Source: Platanthera guangdongensis
Lineage: Eukaryota; Streptophyta; Magnoliopsida; Asparagales; Orchidaceae
DNA: 64,000 nt
Direction: 5' to 3'
NCBI GenBank assembly: GCA_039583875.1
Contig: CM077162.1
Span: 56,199,675-56,263,674, forward strand
The position numbers and the translations under genes are program-made. Below are positions 42,546 to 55,286 of this stretch, piece by piece (position 1 is the first letter of the stretch; each line of letters opens with the position of its first letter). The notes under the pieces were generated by a model. It did no database searches. It worked only from the letters and a program-made list of their open reading frames with translations, and was not told where the DNA came from.

Positions 42546-44439
42546 ACTTTAAAAATCTTTATTATAATTGTGAAAGAAATCTCATAGTAGTATATTTATT
42601 AAGAATATTAGTTAGGAAATACTTAGGCCTCATTTCTCTTACTCAATCTCTTTTAAAGTTTTAGAGAGAGGGGAGAGCAAGGAAGAAGAAGGAGGCTAGA
42701 TCCGGTCACCGGCGAACCTTCGGAGCTCCAAATCACAAGCCTACTTCGGATCTACGGAGGCGAGGACAACGCGGTGCTTTTCATCAGCATAGATTTCCAT
42801 GGCGCCAAGGAAAAATGCTAGGGTAATGATTCTCATCCTAGGACATGTGAAGTCCTCTTTTCCTTTGCATAGGAAGCCCGCTCATCGGCAGTTTGCGGTG
42901 AGTTTGAGGCATTCTTTCAGGTAGACATGAATAGTCCCATCATGTACATATAGAGTCCGTAATCGAGAAGGGTATAGGCATGATGTGTGAAGCCTACCCG
43001 ACAAGTTGGTATGGATCGGGATGTTGTATTGCATGAATGGCTGGAGAAGATTCCGCATGAATGATTGTTTTTTGGGTTTTCTACGCGTAGATTACAACAG
43101 GGAGCCTGGGGACTAACTCCAAGGTGCACCCGGAAAACTGGGCAGATGCGTGATTCTGCCAACATGTGTGGCCTGGGAGCCAACTTGAACATAATTGGGT
43201 TATGTGATGTGTGTAAACGATTTGAGACTCTGGGAGCTAACCCGCGCATATGGCTTAAATTGACATTGCGGTTTGGAGCAGCGGGTTAAGCGGAACCGTG
43301 ACCGGTCTATATCATTCGGTACAAGCAACCTAAAGCTACGTGGCTTGCCGTTGGCATAGATAGTAGGTCTCGGGTTATCTATGGATTAAATGACGTGACA
43401 TCGGCCAGAAGGGCCTAAATGCTCACGAGATGGCCGTCCAAGTGGCAGTGGTGAGACTGAGATTTTTATGGCTTAAATTGATGTGACGTTGACCGGTTCC
43501 CGAGAATGTCCGCACGTTTTTGTGGACTCCATAGAATCAGAGTAGCAGCAGCGGCTTGGAGGTCTCGGCGGTCTCGGCGGACTCAGCGTCTTGGAGGCTT
43601 GAAGTTTGTTCTTGCTTGATTCTTCTCATTGTACTTAGCGAAATCATGTCTTGCCCTTATACCTTGCCTTGTAAAGTTGATAGTGGATTAATGGAAGATC
43701 TGTGTTTTCTCTTCATTGTCACTGATACATTGCTCAGTTTATGGTTGGAGTGTTCCTGCGCCTAGTTCTCTTTCCGCTTGATCAAGTGATCAACTTGATA
43801 GTTTTGGAAGTAATTTACTTGATACCGAGAACTACCAGTTGATGGACTTGGTGAAATTTTAATAATGTGTAGGTTAAATTAATTTATACTCAACTTTGAA
43901 ATGGTTAGTGAATCGTAGACTCGTGAGTTGCTCCTTGTCGAGTCTCATATTCTCGAATATAAAGGATTTATAGTTCATTTTTCTACATATAATAAATACA
44001 GTGTATTTGCTTTACTATCGTTGTTTATATCCACTCCTTGTTAGAACTTGATGGAGACCAACAATAGGGTAGAGTTCTTACAATTAACTCTACTTGTAGG
44101 ATTTAGTCATTTCTATGGACAGTTTGAGTATATGCATCCAAACCTACATGAAATACCTTTGCTATGTCATTTTGTGTCTACCACCCATTTTATTGAATCA
44201 CACCCCCCCACCATGATTTCACCAAAGCCAAATGCTGACTTATTCACTCACTTAAATCTGAGCTTAACTCTGCTTTTTTTCTTGAATTTTGATTTGGGAA
44301 CTGTTTTGTATATGTGAAATCTAAAAACACATATTTGGTGCTTGTATGTTGAGAAAAATCTAAAGAAAAAAAAGAAAAATTCTAAATTTATTTGTTATGG
44401 TTTGGCAAGTGGTGAGTGACCCATATGTTCCAATTATCT

Positions 44440-44522
44440 AAGTCTTAGGTGTCACTCCCCATTCTTTGTTATGTTAATTTTGTTCAAATCTCAAGTCTTG
44501 GGGTGTCACTCCCCATTCTTTG
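44440..44522 (+). repeat. Two copies of a 29-bp direct repeat
   Basis: The segment aagtcttaggtgtcactcc...attctttg occurs at 44440 and again at 44493 with one or two differences. The right-arm counterpart is around 46070-46165. No function is apparent. Confidence 0.7.
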
Positions 44523-47500
44523 CTATTGGTAGATTTTTTTTTGTGAGCTCAAAATATTTTGTTTTGGTGTGAAAATGCCTTCATATTTATCATTTGAAAT
44601 CCTCACCTCAGCCTAAGCCTAAGCTAAAATCCATTCTAATTAAGCCCTATGATAGGTAAAGTTAATTGGTATCGAATGTATTGGAGAAGGCGTGATTGGT
44701 AGAGCATATGACCATCGTCATTGATGGATTTATTTGTACACAACCTTAGTAGTTTTGAGCATATAATATCTAACTTAGTCTTGCTACTCTCGCATGCACT
44801 ATTCCTAGGAAGGATCGTTAATTCTTCTGCTTAGGGGTGATATAGCTTTTTGATGTTGATTTAAAGACATTGTATTAGTATATATATTAGAAATTTCTTC
44901 TAACCTATTTTTATTCTGCATGGCCAGACACTTCTCGCCACTTTCTATTTGATTTTTTATTTGTAATTAACCTTCTTACTCCCACTAGATAGTTGGATTG
45001 CTAAGGACGATCAATAATTCAACTATTTGGTTGTGATGATCGAATATCATATAACTTTTAGGGTCCTTTCTAGCATTATTTTCATGTTTTATCGCTCATC
45101 TTTGTGTAAATTTCATATTGAACATCTGTTGGAATTGATTTGTTGTCCTATTGAGCATAATTAATCTAGTTGCTCATTTTGTCATTTTCATGCATTTAGG
45201 AGATCTCTCTTTCCTCTCTTTTTTATTATGTTTGATAAATATAGTTTGGGTACGTGGATGTATTTCCGGGAAAATTTGGAGCTCTTTTCCTGCAGGAAAA
45301 CAGCTCCAAAACACCCGGAAATACATCCACGTACCCAAACATATATTTATCAAATCATAAATAAAAAAGAGAGGAAAGAGAGATCTCCTAAATGCATGAA
45401 ATGCACACAAATGAGCAAACTAGCTTAATTATGCTCAATAGACACACAAATCAATTCCAACAGATTTCAATATGAAATTTACACAAAGATGAGCGATAAA
45501 ACATGAAAATAATGCTAGAAAGGAGCCTAAAATGTTATATGATATTCGATCATCACAACCAAATAGTTGAATTATTGATCGTCCTTAGCAATCCAACTAT
45601 CTAGTGGGAGTAAGAAAGGTTAATTACAAATAAAAATCAAATAGGAAAGTGGACCGAGAAGTGTCATGTCCATGCAGAATAAAAATAGGTTAGAAGAAAT
45701 TTCTAAATATATATACTAACTACAATGTCTTTAAATCAACCATCAAAAAGCTATATCCACCCATAAGCAGAAGAATTAACGATCCTTCCTAGGCATAGTG
45801 CATGCGAGAGTAGCAAGACTAAGTTAGATATTATATGCTCAAAACTACTAAGGTTGTGTACAAATAAATCCATCAATGACGATGGTCATATGCTCTACCA
45901 ATCACGCCTTCTCCACTACATTCGATACCAATTAACTTTACCTATCATTAGGGCTTAATTATGGATTTTAGGCTTAGGCTTAGGCTTGAGGTGAGGATTT
46001 CAAATGATAAATATGAAGGCATTTTCACACCAAAACAAAATATTTTGAGCTCACAAAACAAAATCTACCAATAGCAAAGAATGGGGGAGTGACACCCCAG
46101 ACTTAGATTTGAACAAAATTTAACAATAACAAAGAATGGGGGTGACACCCTCAGACTTAGATTTGAACATATGGGGTCACTCACCACTTGCCAACACCAT
46201 AACAAATAAATTTCTAATTTTTCTTTTCTTTTTCTCTTTTAGATTTTTCTCAACATACAAGCACCCAAATATGTGTTTTTAGTTTTCCACCATATCACAA
46301 AACAGTTCCCAAATTCAAAATTCAAGAAAAGCAAGAGTTTAAGCTCAGATTTAAGTGAGTGAATAAGTCAGCATTTGGCTTTGGTGAAATCATGGTGGGG
46401 GTGATTCAATAAAATGGGTGGTAGACACAAAATTGACATAGCAAAGGTATTTCATGTAGGTTTGGATGCATATACTCAAACTGTCCATAGAAATGACTAA
46501 ATCCTACAAGTAGAGTTAATTGTAAAGAACTCTTACCCTATTGTTGGTCTCCATCAAGTTCTAACAAGGAGTGGATATAAACCAACGATAGTTAAAGCAA
46601 ATACACTGTATTTATTATATGTAGAAAAATGAACTATAAATCTATTTATATTCGAGAATATGAGAACTCGACAAGGAGCACTCCACGAGTCTACGATTCA
46701 CTAACCAATTTCAAAGTTTTGATTATAAATTATTTAACCTACACATTATTAAAATTTCACCAAGTCCATCAACTGGTAGTTTCTGGTATCAAGTAAATAC
46801 TTCCAAAACTATCAAGTTGATCACTTGATCAAGCGGAAACGAGAACTAGGCGCAGGAACACTCCAACCATAAACTGAGCAATGTATCAGTGACAATGAAG
46901 AGAAAACACAGATCTTCCATTAATCCACTATCAACTTTACAAGGCAAGGTATACAGGGCAAGACATGATTTCGCTAAGTACAATGAGAAGAAATCAAGCA
47001 AGAACAAACTTCAAGCCTCCAAGACCGCTGAGTCCGCCGAGACCGCCGAGACCTCCAAGCCGCTGCTGCTACTCTGATTCTATGGAGTCCACAAAAACCG
47101 TGCGGACATTCTCGGTGAACCGGTCAACGTCACATCAATTTAAGCCATAAACATCTCAGTCTCACCACTGCCACTTGGACGGCCAATCTCGTGAGCATTT
47201 AGGCCCTTCTGGCCGATGTCACGTCAATTTAATCCATAGATAACCCGAGACCTACTATCTATGCCAACGGCAAGTCCCACGTAGCTTTAGGTTGCTTGTA
47301 CCGAATGATATAGACCGGTCACGGTTCCGCTTAACCCCCTGCTCAAACCGCAATGTCAATTTAAGCCATATGCGCGGGTTAGCTCCCAAGTCTCAAATCG
47401 TTTACACACATCACATACCCAATTATGTTCAAGTTGGCTCCCAGGCCACCATGTTGGCAGAATCACGCATCTGCCCAGTTTTCCGGTGCACCTTGGAGTT

Positions 47501-48070
47501 AGTCCCAAGGCTCCCTGTTGTAATCTACGCGTAGAAACCCAAAAAACAATCATTCATGCGGAATCTTCTCCAGCCATTCATGCAATACAACATCCCGATC
47601 CATACCAACTTGTCCGGGTAGGCTTCACACATCATGCCTATATCCATTCTCGATTACGGACTCTATATGTACATGATGGGGACTATTCATGTCTACCTGA
47701 AAGAATGCCTCAAACTCACCGCAAACTGGCGAGAGCGGGCTTCCTATGCAAAGGAAAAGAGGACTTCACATGTCCTAGGATGAGAATCATTACCCTAGCA
47801 TTTTTCCTTGGCGCCATGGAAATCTATGCTGATGAAAAGCACCGCGTTGTCCTCGCCTCCGTAGATCCGAAGTAGGCTTGTGATTTGGAGCTCCGAAGGT
47901 TCGCCGGTGACCGATCTAGCCTCCTTCTTCTTCCTTGCTCTCCCCTCTCTCTAAAACTTTAAAAAGAGATTGAGTAAGAGAAATGAGGCCTAAGTATTTC
48001 CTAACTAATATTCTTAATAAATATAACTACTATGAGATTTCTTTCACAATATAATAAAGATTTTAAAGTT

Positions 48071-48299
48071 CATAGTTGGGATCATTCTAAGTAGGTGTAC
48101 ACACACTTAGGCCACATATCACTATGATATTTATGCAATTATTTTGATTTCAAAATCATAGTTGGGATCATTCTAGGCATGGATACACATATCTAGGCCT
48201 CATATCACTATGACACTTTTTTATACTTTCATTTTTTTATAATCATAGTAGGGATCATTCTAAATAGGTGTACACACACTTAGACCGCATATCACTATG
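48071..48299 (-). repeat. Three ~86-bp dyad repeats, right arm
   Basis: Mirror of 42317-42545, with the same unit structure catagttggg...atatcactatg. Confidence 0.85.
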
Positions 48300-48772
48300 A
48301 CTTTTTACACATTTTCCTCTCTTTTTTTAGAAACCCCATAATTGGAAGACTTATTAAGAAATAATTAGTAGAAATATAGGGGAATTATACATGCAAAATT
48401 TATATCAAAATGACAAGGCTCAAGCTCAAAAGGCTGTGGATGTTATAAATAACTGTGGACTTCGTGGGTTGAACTGATTCAAAGATGGACTTAATCATAT
48501 TTATAAATTAACTACCCAACCTCATGTCTTAGCTTCCGTCATTGACCTAGTTCTTGTTCCCTCTTCCCTCTTTATGTTTGGAAATTAATAAAATTATTTT
48601 GTAGGGTGCAAGTAAATTTAAGGAGTGGTGTGCATGATGAAAATTGAAATGGAGCTCTACATATTTTACTAACTTCAAAAGCAAACTTTTGGAATTTTTA
48701 AGTTTGACGAATCTACCAATTAAATTATGTAGATATAACAATTTGCTAAAGGTAAGACTCCACAGATTAATC

Positions 48773-48880
<108 letters not shown>

Positions 48881-49301
48881 TTACTCAAAAGGTGAAGGTT
48901 ACTTCACATCACCCTCACACCTACACCTTTGCTAGTCCCTAGCAAAATGCACATTAATATTGACACTCTAATACTCTTAAGTGGTTCCTATCACAAGATT
49001 TAGATCATGTAAATGAAGGCAATAAAAATAGATGCACTGAAATAAAAAAACTCCCCTGAAGTCAGTTGTTTCGAGCATCATTCATTATCAACCTGAGTGC
49101 CACTTGTCGTATGTCATGGTGGAAGGGGTAACTCAAAACTTGGGGCATCCAAAATAATCTGCAAAAAGAAAACTAGTACGGGAGAAAAGTAATCTTCAAG
49201 AGTGGAGTAGTACCAATATGACAATGACATTCCTATACTCCCACAAAGTTATGTGCTATTATAAAACATGCAGATCTGATCAAAATATTGCACACTGTGC
49301 C

Positions 49302-49318
49302 CATAAATATATATATAT

Positions 49319-49386
<68 letters not shown>

Positions 49387-49408
49387 TATATATATATACA
49401 TATATATA
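49302..49408. repeat. (AT)n tract, right arm
   Basis: TA dinucleotides with a few interruptions, ending tatataacgggtcatcacaa; mirror of 41210-41312. Confidence 0.9.
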
Positions 49409-49660
49409 ACGGGTCATCACAACACTTGATTAATGTTGAAATCTAAAAATACATATGGGGGGTGAAAATGAAGTAATAATCATCTGATAATCCAACAGTT
49501 AACAAAACAAAATAACCACGCAGTCCAAGCATCATAGAAATAAATAGTCTATGGTCATAGTGGCCTCCCAGCATTGTTTTAGATTAATACAAACATAATT
49601 AGTTTATGATAAAATAAGTGACGGGAGAGTTAAAATAAGTGCAAAGAGGTGCTAGAGTAG

Positions 49661-50118
49661 TCAGTCGTCGTCGTAATCGTCATCGTCATCATCATCCTCA
49701 CGATCTACTTCTTGCTCCGCAGCCAAGATAGTGGTATCCACTCTCGATCCATCCATTCTAGTAGATATCCCTCTTCGTCGAACTGGCCCCCGAGATTGTA
49801 GGAAGGTTCCACAAGTGGAATCTTGAGTTTATATATAATCAACGCCCGCTCCTATCAGGCCTGCTCACATTGGGACTCAGAATATATGTGCTCGCATCTA
49901 AGGTAAGCTTTGATGTACTCCAGATTCTCCATCATGACATTTGGGTCTGACCCGCAGACCACTGCTGGAATATCTATATCGATATGATGAGCGGTCATGG
50001 TGTACTGCCCCTTCGAAATAGGTGGTAGAGAACCATGATCTATGCAGGCCTTAATATTCTTGAAGATAACAGTCTCAGTGATATGGTGGCCACGTATCTC
50101 CAAAGGGCAGTCCACCAC
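49661..50118 (-). pseudogene. C-terminal part of an unidentified retroelement ORF, right arm
   Basis: Mirror of 40510-40961. This arm keeps a longer open frame, 50118-49855 (MVDCPLEIRGHH to YSESQCEQA), because it lacks the stop near 40585 of the other arm. The acidic tail ending at 49661 is in a different frame. Family unknown. Confidence 0.45.
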
Positions 50119-50147
50119 GACCGCTCATCGCATCGACATAGATATTC

Positions 50148-51832
50148 CCTTTACACAGTGGGAGATGACAACCCTTTACACAGTGGGGGTGAGAGAGTTG
50201 ATTATGTCTTCTCTGTCAACAATCAGAGAGAAGACTTGTGGATTATTGATGGTAGCAAATGGCTCCCCCTGAGATATTAAATGGTTCAGGGAAATATGGA
50301 AGCCTTGTTGCAGGGTGATAGGCCTTCAAGCTTTTAGCCTTTATCTGTAGGATCTTCTTGACAGATTTGATAATTGTTGTCCTTGGAAGTCCTGGAATGT
50401 TAAAGTAAGAAGACTCTTGATTTTGTATGAGTGTTCTTCTTCTTCTTAGAGCAGATCTTATTTTTGTATCAGAGCTTTTATGAAAGATGCAGAGAAACTG
50501 CTTGCTTTCTTTCTTGCTTGCTTGCTTTTTGCTTGCTTTAAGTCTTTCTTACTATCAGTATTTCTTACTATCATTCTTACTGTCTATCAGGAAGGAGAGA
50601 AAAATCTCTTTTTATATTTCCTGAGGAAATTTCCTTTTGAAATTTGAATCTTCTGTAATCAGTGTTGACGGTCCTTGAAAATAAACTGCATTGATTCCTT
50701 TCCCCAACTGTCCCTTGGAAAAATGGAAAACAATATTTTGATGAAGGCCGTGATTAATGTACCGTCCAACGGTAATATTCAGAGAATATTTTATCATTAA
50801 TCATTCAGAAATTATTCCATAGACTAAGGACAGAAGGAATAGATGCTATGTCTGGAATCGTCGAACTGATGACAGAATTCGTCGAGCTGAGTCCACTGTT
50901 CGTCGAGCTGAGTTGCGGTGTTGGCCGATAAGTTAACTTCTGTTCGTAGAGTTGAGTTCCAAGATTATTGAGCTGATAACAGAACTGTATGCTTCAGAAC
51001 TTTGCATTTCTGCGTCTGAGGTTCATCGAGCTGATAACTGTGTTCGTCGAATGGAGTTCAGCAACTATTCTGGACTTAGAATATTCACAGCTGTATCTGA
51101 AATGAAAGTTAAAGTCTCCAGGATTTGTCGACCTAAGATTTGATTTCATCGAGCTGAGCTTCTGGATTGTCAAATATTATGTGTGTCGACACAATTACTC
51201 CTGGTATCGATACAGGTGGTGTCGACTGATATCCTGTGTGTCGACACAAGTCTTCTATGTGGTGTTGATATAATTACTCTTGTGTCAACACAGGTGGTGT
51301 CGACTGATATCCTGTGTGTCGACACAAGTCTTTTGTGTAGTGTCGACATAATTACTCCTAGTGTCGACACATGTAGTGTCGATTGATATCCTGTGTGTCG
51401 ACATAATTCTTCTGTGTGGTGTCGACACATCCTTTTCAAAATGTCGACTGATGATCTATGTATCGACACAAGTGCTTCTAGTGTCGACTCAGTTGGTGTC
51501 GACATGTACTCTGAGTGTCGACACAAGTCTTCTGTGTGGTGTCGACACAACCTTTCCAAAGTGTTGACTGATGATCTGTGTGTCGACACAAGTGCTGCTA
51601 GTGTCGACTTAGTTGGTGTCGACATATATTCTGAGTGTCGACACAAGTCTTGAAATCTTCTAAGTCTTGAGTCTCTTGCAGTCTTGTTGATAGCTGGTCC
51701 ATGTGATGTTGACTCTAAGGACTTGACCTAGACTCTAGGACACAACCATGACCCTGGCTATACATGTTGGGTCACATGATCCTAGGTTAGTGACTTAGTG
51801 AACCTAGCCCAAATCAAACTAGGGTTCCAACA
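50148..51832 (-). repeat. E6' 3' LTR, truncated (right arm)
   Basis: Mirror of 38801-40478. It begins (minus) TGTTGGAACC at 51832 next to the purine tract (51833-51842) and is cut at 50148. It contains the TGTCGACA array 51181-51645. Confidence 0.82.
51181..51645 (-). repeat. TGTCGACA palindrome array (right arm)
   Basis: Mirror of 38988-39450. The 158-residue open frame on the minus strand (51170-51646) is simply this repeat translated. Confidence 0.9.
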
Positions 51833-52062
51833 ATATCCCCCTATTTAGGTGAGGTCACTTAATCACTGACTTGGTACAGACTCATACCAAAATGAAAAAC
51901 TAACAAAGCAATAAAAACATATATCTGCAAATAAAACAAAACATATATAACAGATATATATATACACAAGTAAGCTTTGTTCTGAAATAAGAAAACAGTT
52001 ATAAATTAAATAGATGTTAACCGGTGCAGAGTTTATCTTCTTTGTTTCTTGTCCTTTTGCTT

Positions 52063-54891
52063 TTATTCTTTGCCTTTCTCACCTGGCTTTGTGATGATGA
52101 TTTCTCTATTAGGATTAGAAGCTTGCACTCTTGTCATAGTCATATCAGCTGCCCCTATAATCTTCAAAGATGTAGCCCTAGGGACAACTGCTTCTGGATG
52201 TAGCTTCATATAGTCATCCACATTGAAGAATTTGTTGGTTTTCTCAAATCTCTTTAGTTCTTCCTTCCTGTACTTTGACATTTTAGAATATTCAGAAGGA
52301 TCATTTCTTTCAGCTTTTGCCTTGTTGATCATAGAAAGGCCTACAAATTCTTGGAACCTAACCATTTTAGCTGTTTCAGCTGTTTCAGGATCTTCAAAAG
52401 GAACAGGAGGAGTGGTTGATCTTTTAGATCTTTCAGCTTGTTGATGTTCAGTGAATTGTTGCTGTTGTTGTTGATGTTGATGCTGTTGATGTTGCTTTCC
52501 TGAAGAATATTGTCTGTGCTGGCTGCTTTCATGTGATCTCCCTTGGTGTCATTGATATGATTTAAGTGGGGCAGATCTTTGAGAATATGTGCTTGAAGCA
52601 CCAGCAGCTAGAGGAGGTGGAGGTGGATCTCTACTATATTTCTGAGCTCGAGGAGGAGAGTATCTTCTACTTTTCTTCCTTTCCTTTGCTAGTTTTTAGA
52701 AAGCCACATCCAGGCTGGCATCCCTCAGTATGGAGTTATCTTTTGGACAATATAATAGGGAGTGTCATTGTTTGGGTTGGGCTTAGGAGCAGGAGGAGGA
52801 GGGGCTTTTCTTTTCTTTGATATTAACTTCCACTTAGGTTCATCATCTAAATCATCTTTCTCATCCTCATCATCATCATTATCATTATCTAATCCTGAGG
52901 GTTATCATATAGGACATTTAGTGCTTTCAGAGCCTCAGCAGAATGATTGGATTTTCAGGAACTGGAGGTAGTGATAGAGCAGGAACTTCAACAGGATCAG
53001 GAGAAGAAGCCATAGGAGAGACTGGAGAACTGGTTCTGATAGTGCTTTCAGAAGTTGCCTTACTTTCTTCTTCTATATCAGCCAAAATCAAATCATTCAG
53101 AGCTAGCATGGAGAGTCATTCATTACAAATGTTGGAACAAAAATAACTTCTTTGGAGATGGCATGACAGCTGGCTTTGAAATAACAAAACTATCTCTAAG
53201 TTGCTTGGCAACTTTTGGAGAGATTGGGGAAGTATATGGTACAATCGCCAAGGATGGCTTAGTGTTTACTGCTGGAATAACTTTCAAAAAGGCAGTATTA
53301 AAAACTTTCAGTAAATGAACTAAGTTTACTGTGGGATTTAACATGAAATCACCAACAGAAAGAATTTCTTCACTAACTATTTCTTCAGTAACTGACTCAT
53401 CAAAGTCCATGTCAGTCTCAATGAAATGAATCAAATCAATTAAATCTCTATCATCAGGAATAAAATCTGCATCCCCTGGAATTAAATCTGTATTTGTTGC
53501 ATCTACTGTTACTGGAGCTGCTGGAGCTGAGATTTCTGCTTCTGCTGGAGGTATTGTAGCTTCTTCATTAAGCATCTCCCCCTGCCTGGTTTCAGTGTAT
53601 ACTGGAGCCAGGCCCCTGAATGAAGAGGGAGTAGCAGTGAAGGCAGAAAGTTGAGCAGATAGAGTAGATGTAGAGGTAGCAAGAGGGATAATGGCCTCTG
53701 CTATGATTGATTTTATGAGGGGTGTGATGATATAATGATGGAAGATATGGTGGAGGGGTCCAATGTTGGAGCAGTGGATGTTTCAGATGTTGTGTGAGTA
53801 GAAACATGTGGAGTAATGATAGATGGTGATGGAGATGGAGGAGTAGCATCTAGCATGATTGTATCTGTTGGTAGGTGGAAAGATGGTATGGTGGACAAAT
53901 GTTGTGGAAGTGGAGATTGTGGTGGTGAGGGAATATATGTGTTATGGGGGGAATCAGGTGGTGTTGGTGGTTGGTTTTCCTGAAGGGTGGAAGATATGAT
54001 CTCTGTAAGATCAATTTGTGGAGATGTAGGTGTAGAAGGAACATGAGTAGATTGTTGTTATTGTAGTATAGGTTGTTGTTGTGGTAGTGGAGTTGGAGAG
54101 ATGTTCTCTTCATCAGGGTGGGGAGTGACTCTACATCCCTGGTGCTTTCAGAAGCTGTGGTGGAAGATGGTGATGCCTAGGAGGTCTTGACTATTATCCT
54201 CTCCCACCTCCCAAATAAGACACATGTTAGCCTTTTACTAGCATTTATGAAGATGGTCGGTGAGACCAGAGATTCTTCAGCCTTTCCTTTAAGAAGATCC
54301 CTAGGATCCTTCAAAACAGATTTCCTTCTTGTTGTTCTTTTTCTTTATCAAATCAAATATGATTTGAGCCCAATCCACTTCCTTCTTATTAATCACTGCA
54401 CACATAACCAGAAACTGGTGTCAGGTAATGTAGTCATGGGCAGTATGCTTGCCTAGCAAAACCTTCCCTACAATATCTGCCAAAAACTTATATTCGGCAG
54501 ACAGATGTTTCTTTAACAATTTATTGGGATTATCTCCAGTATATCCCATTAAACTTAACATCATATCATATTCTTCTGAATCGATGTCTAACTGTTCTTC
54601 GCCATTAACCAATCCAAAAATCTCAGTAAGTACAGCGGGGGATAAAGGTACAGAGTTACCTGCAATTGTTCCGATCATGGTGTTCTTCTCTGATGTAGAT
54701 GTATAAACCCACTCTTTGATTTCAGTTGTAGACAGTTTGATCCTTGTTGACATCAGATTTTTCAGTTTCTATTCCTCCAGAAGTTCCAGTATATGCAGAA
54801 ATATTGGATCTGAATGTTGAAAGGATTCGAAGTCGACGTCGAAGCCAGTGTCAAACTTCATTCCGGTTAGGGCACCTGCTAGAATAGCCAT
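52063..54891 (-). pseudogene. E6' post-pol ORF (right arm)
   Basis: Mirror of 35745-38569. The start MAILAGALTGMKFDTGFDV is in frame here up to a TAG near 54765 (also in the left arm). The next open part, 54753-54421, shows the domain without breaks: NSVPLSPAVLTEIFGL and YKFLADIVGKVLLGKHTAHD. It ends at the shared TGA. The C-terminal part 52365-52063 is open and contains DDYMKLHPEAVVPR. The unit conserved with E1 lies at both ends, while the middle has diverged freely. Role unknown; structural or regulatory are both possible. Confidence 0.72.
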
Positions 54892-54995
54892 TGGAATCAC
54901 CTGCAAGAGATACAAATGGCGATCAAGTGCAAGAGAATAGAAAGCGCGGGATGGAGGCCGAAGAAAAACCTAGATAAAAGGTTTTCCAGAATATG

Positions 54996-55273
54996 AATCG
55001 ACAAACTCCGTTCCATGGAAATTAAGAAATTCTTTGACCTGAGATCGACGAAATAATTAATAGTCAAATAATTCGTCGAGCTCTGTCTGAAGATTTGAAG
55101 ACATTTCATCGAGCTCCGTTCGACGAAAGTTTTCTAAAGTGAATTTGTCGATCTCCGTTCGACGAAAACAACTTCACTCACAAAGAGTTCGTCGTCCTGC
55201 GTTCGACAAATATCTCACAAACATTCCGTAGTTCATCGAGCTCCGTTCGACGAACTTTGGCAAATTCGTCGAG
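54996..55273 (-). repeat. Dyad array between pol and post-pol ORF (right arm)
   Basis: Mirror of 35363-35640, with the same ttcgtcgaacg/agctcgatgaa units. Confidence 0.78.
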
Positions 55274-55286
55274 TGCAGATTTAAAC

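Larger units (their letters stand above)
40962..45292 (+). other. E7: Gypsy-like 3' region and LTR-like non-coding DNA (left arm)
   Basis: About 4.3 kb without a convincing ORF. It contains two (AT)n tracts, the hairpin ttgctagggactagcaa (about 41667-41683) and a purine-rich ggtgtaggtgtgaggg. Hairpins of this kind are common just before the polypurine tract of Athila/Tat-type Gypsy elements. A transcript-leader-like segment lies near 42600-42830 and three dyad repeats at 42317-42545. No RT, PBS or clear LTR end was found. The family assignment is inference. Confidence 0.45.

Noticed and set aside
43000..43560. Possible gene in the GC-richer part of E7
   Set aside because: Short overlapping frames in all phases, no motif; more likely LTR or leader sequence.
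44662..44680. attggtatcgaatg as a possible primer binding site
   Set aside because: Only the first half matches the initiator-Met PBS and no LTR end (CA) precedes it.
46889..47875. Several 60-129 codon plus-strand frames in the right-arm E7' region
   Set aside because: No family resemblance, mirrored by equally weak frames at 42917-43289, and broken differently in the two arms.
51170..51646. 158-codon open frame on the minus strand, rich in repeated Cys-Arg-His and Ser-Thr-Pro
   Set aside because: It is the TGTCGACA array of the family B LTR translated; both strands are open because the repeat lacks stops, and it has no start context or relatives.
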